From positions 178,816,200 through 178,880,199 of the forward strand of contig OW386285.2 in assembly GCA_936432065.2 (NCBI GenBank): a stretch of DNA of 64,000 nucleotides, given 5' to 3'. The number at the start of each line of letters is the position of its first letter. Position 1 is the stretch's first letter. A program made the position numbers and the translations under genes. This DNA is from Rutpela maculata. Lineage: Eukaryota > Arthropoda > Insecta > Coleoptera > Cerambycidae. Under the pieces are notes generated by a model, which saw nothing but the letters and a program-made list of their open reading frames with translations, did no database searches and was not told where the DNA came from. Positions 63,463-64,000 of the stretch are shown piece by piece.

Positions 63463-64000
63463 TTTATTGCATATTTGAACGTCTAAACATCATAACATCC
63501 TTCCCACAAAATATCAAGATGGAGCTACTTGGTCGATTTTTCTATAAAAACTTAATTTTGGTTCAACCGTATAATCTGCAGAGGGCGCGCCAACCACTGA
63601 TGTCTAACCGTACTTAGTGGCACCATGCATTTGCGCTCGATTCCCGATATTTAAAATGACTTTCTGGCACCTCAGGGTTTCTACGGCTAGTGAATTTTAA
63701 ATCATATTATAGATGGAACAAAATCCGATAAATTTTTCGGGTACCTAAGTAGTTTAAATTAAATTTAATTTGAAAGAAATTAAGAAAACATTCAATTACT
63801 TACGGAACTACATCTCGACGTCGTTCTAAGCATTTGATGTCCAGGACAGGAGATATAGTATAAAAAAGTTACGTTTCGTTACAACTTTGCAACTATTTTT
63901 TAAACAATAAAACTATCATTAAAATCGGTCAAACGGTTTAGAAATAAATTAACTTCAAATCATGACAAATTTTGAATGATGCGATCATTTTGTCCGTGGG
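63463..64000. other. Unassigned right edge of window
   Basis: No ORF with recognisable motifs. Repeated GGCACC words link it to the preceding hairpin region. Confidence 0.4.

Overview
The window looks like intergenic, repeat-dominated nuclear DNA from an arthropod, most likely an insect. It is strongly AT-rich, with long (TA)n and (ATT)n runs. I see no host gene with convincing exons and no rRNA. Almost everything recognisable is a transposable element or its debris: Ty3/gypsy, Penelope-like, hAT, mariner-type, a Polinton-type element and many foldback elements. The insect assignment rests on the element mix and on a protein resembling the insect-enriched DUF8207 family. It is inference, and I cannot name a species.

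Layout. 1.2-5.3 kb: a 4.0-kb LTR element on the minus strand with a 5-bp target duplication, a primer-binding site and a polypurine tract but no gag or pol. 5.3-8.3 kb: a hAT element with a perfect 8-bp duplication, a decayed transposase C-terminus and a nested mariner-size insertion. 9.4-17.9 kb: a mosaic of duplicated, decayed hAT transposase segments, inverted repeats and a small TIR element carrying a dead gene; the whole block may be bounded by 17-bp inverted repeats. 17.9-19.0 kb: the 3' part of a Penelope-like retroelement with an intact GIY-YIG ORF and a degenerate hammerhead-like motif. 19.0-20.65 kb: a nested set of palindromes. 20.7-26.9 kb: mostly unassigned, with one copy of a 0.7-kb repeat family and one copy of a 1.2-kb repeat.

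26.9-38.2 kb holds the most interesting object: an 11,248-bp element with 2,570-bp terminal inverted repeats of exactly equal length, AG...CT termini and a 6-bp duplication (GAAATT). These are Polinton/Maverick hallmarks, but no Polinton core gene is visible. Its unique centre encodes a DUF8207-like protein and unrecognised ORFs, all on the minus strand, plus a tRNA-like sequence. Its arms carry small ORFs, one of which has a paralogue in the centre.

38.7-51.2 kb: a four-unit satellite, then a 5'-truncated Ty3/gypsy copy (A). A is split by a complete but defective gypsy copy (B, with LTRs and a 5-bp ACATT duplication) and by a 2.3-kb TIR element with a long hairpin. Reading the fragments in order gives protease-RT of A, all of B, then RNase H of A, the TIR insertion, integrase of A and the LTR of A. 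51.5-64 kb: a 2.26-kb palindrome, an older inverted repeat at 58.1-59.7 kb, two more copies of the 0.7-kb repeat family, tandem arrays and microsatellites.

Nothing here looks like a co-regulated operon. The interactions are between mobile elements: nesting, target duplications and shared termini. No computation was run. Identities are from reading translations and motifs by eye, so divergence figures are not given.
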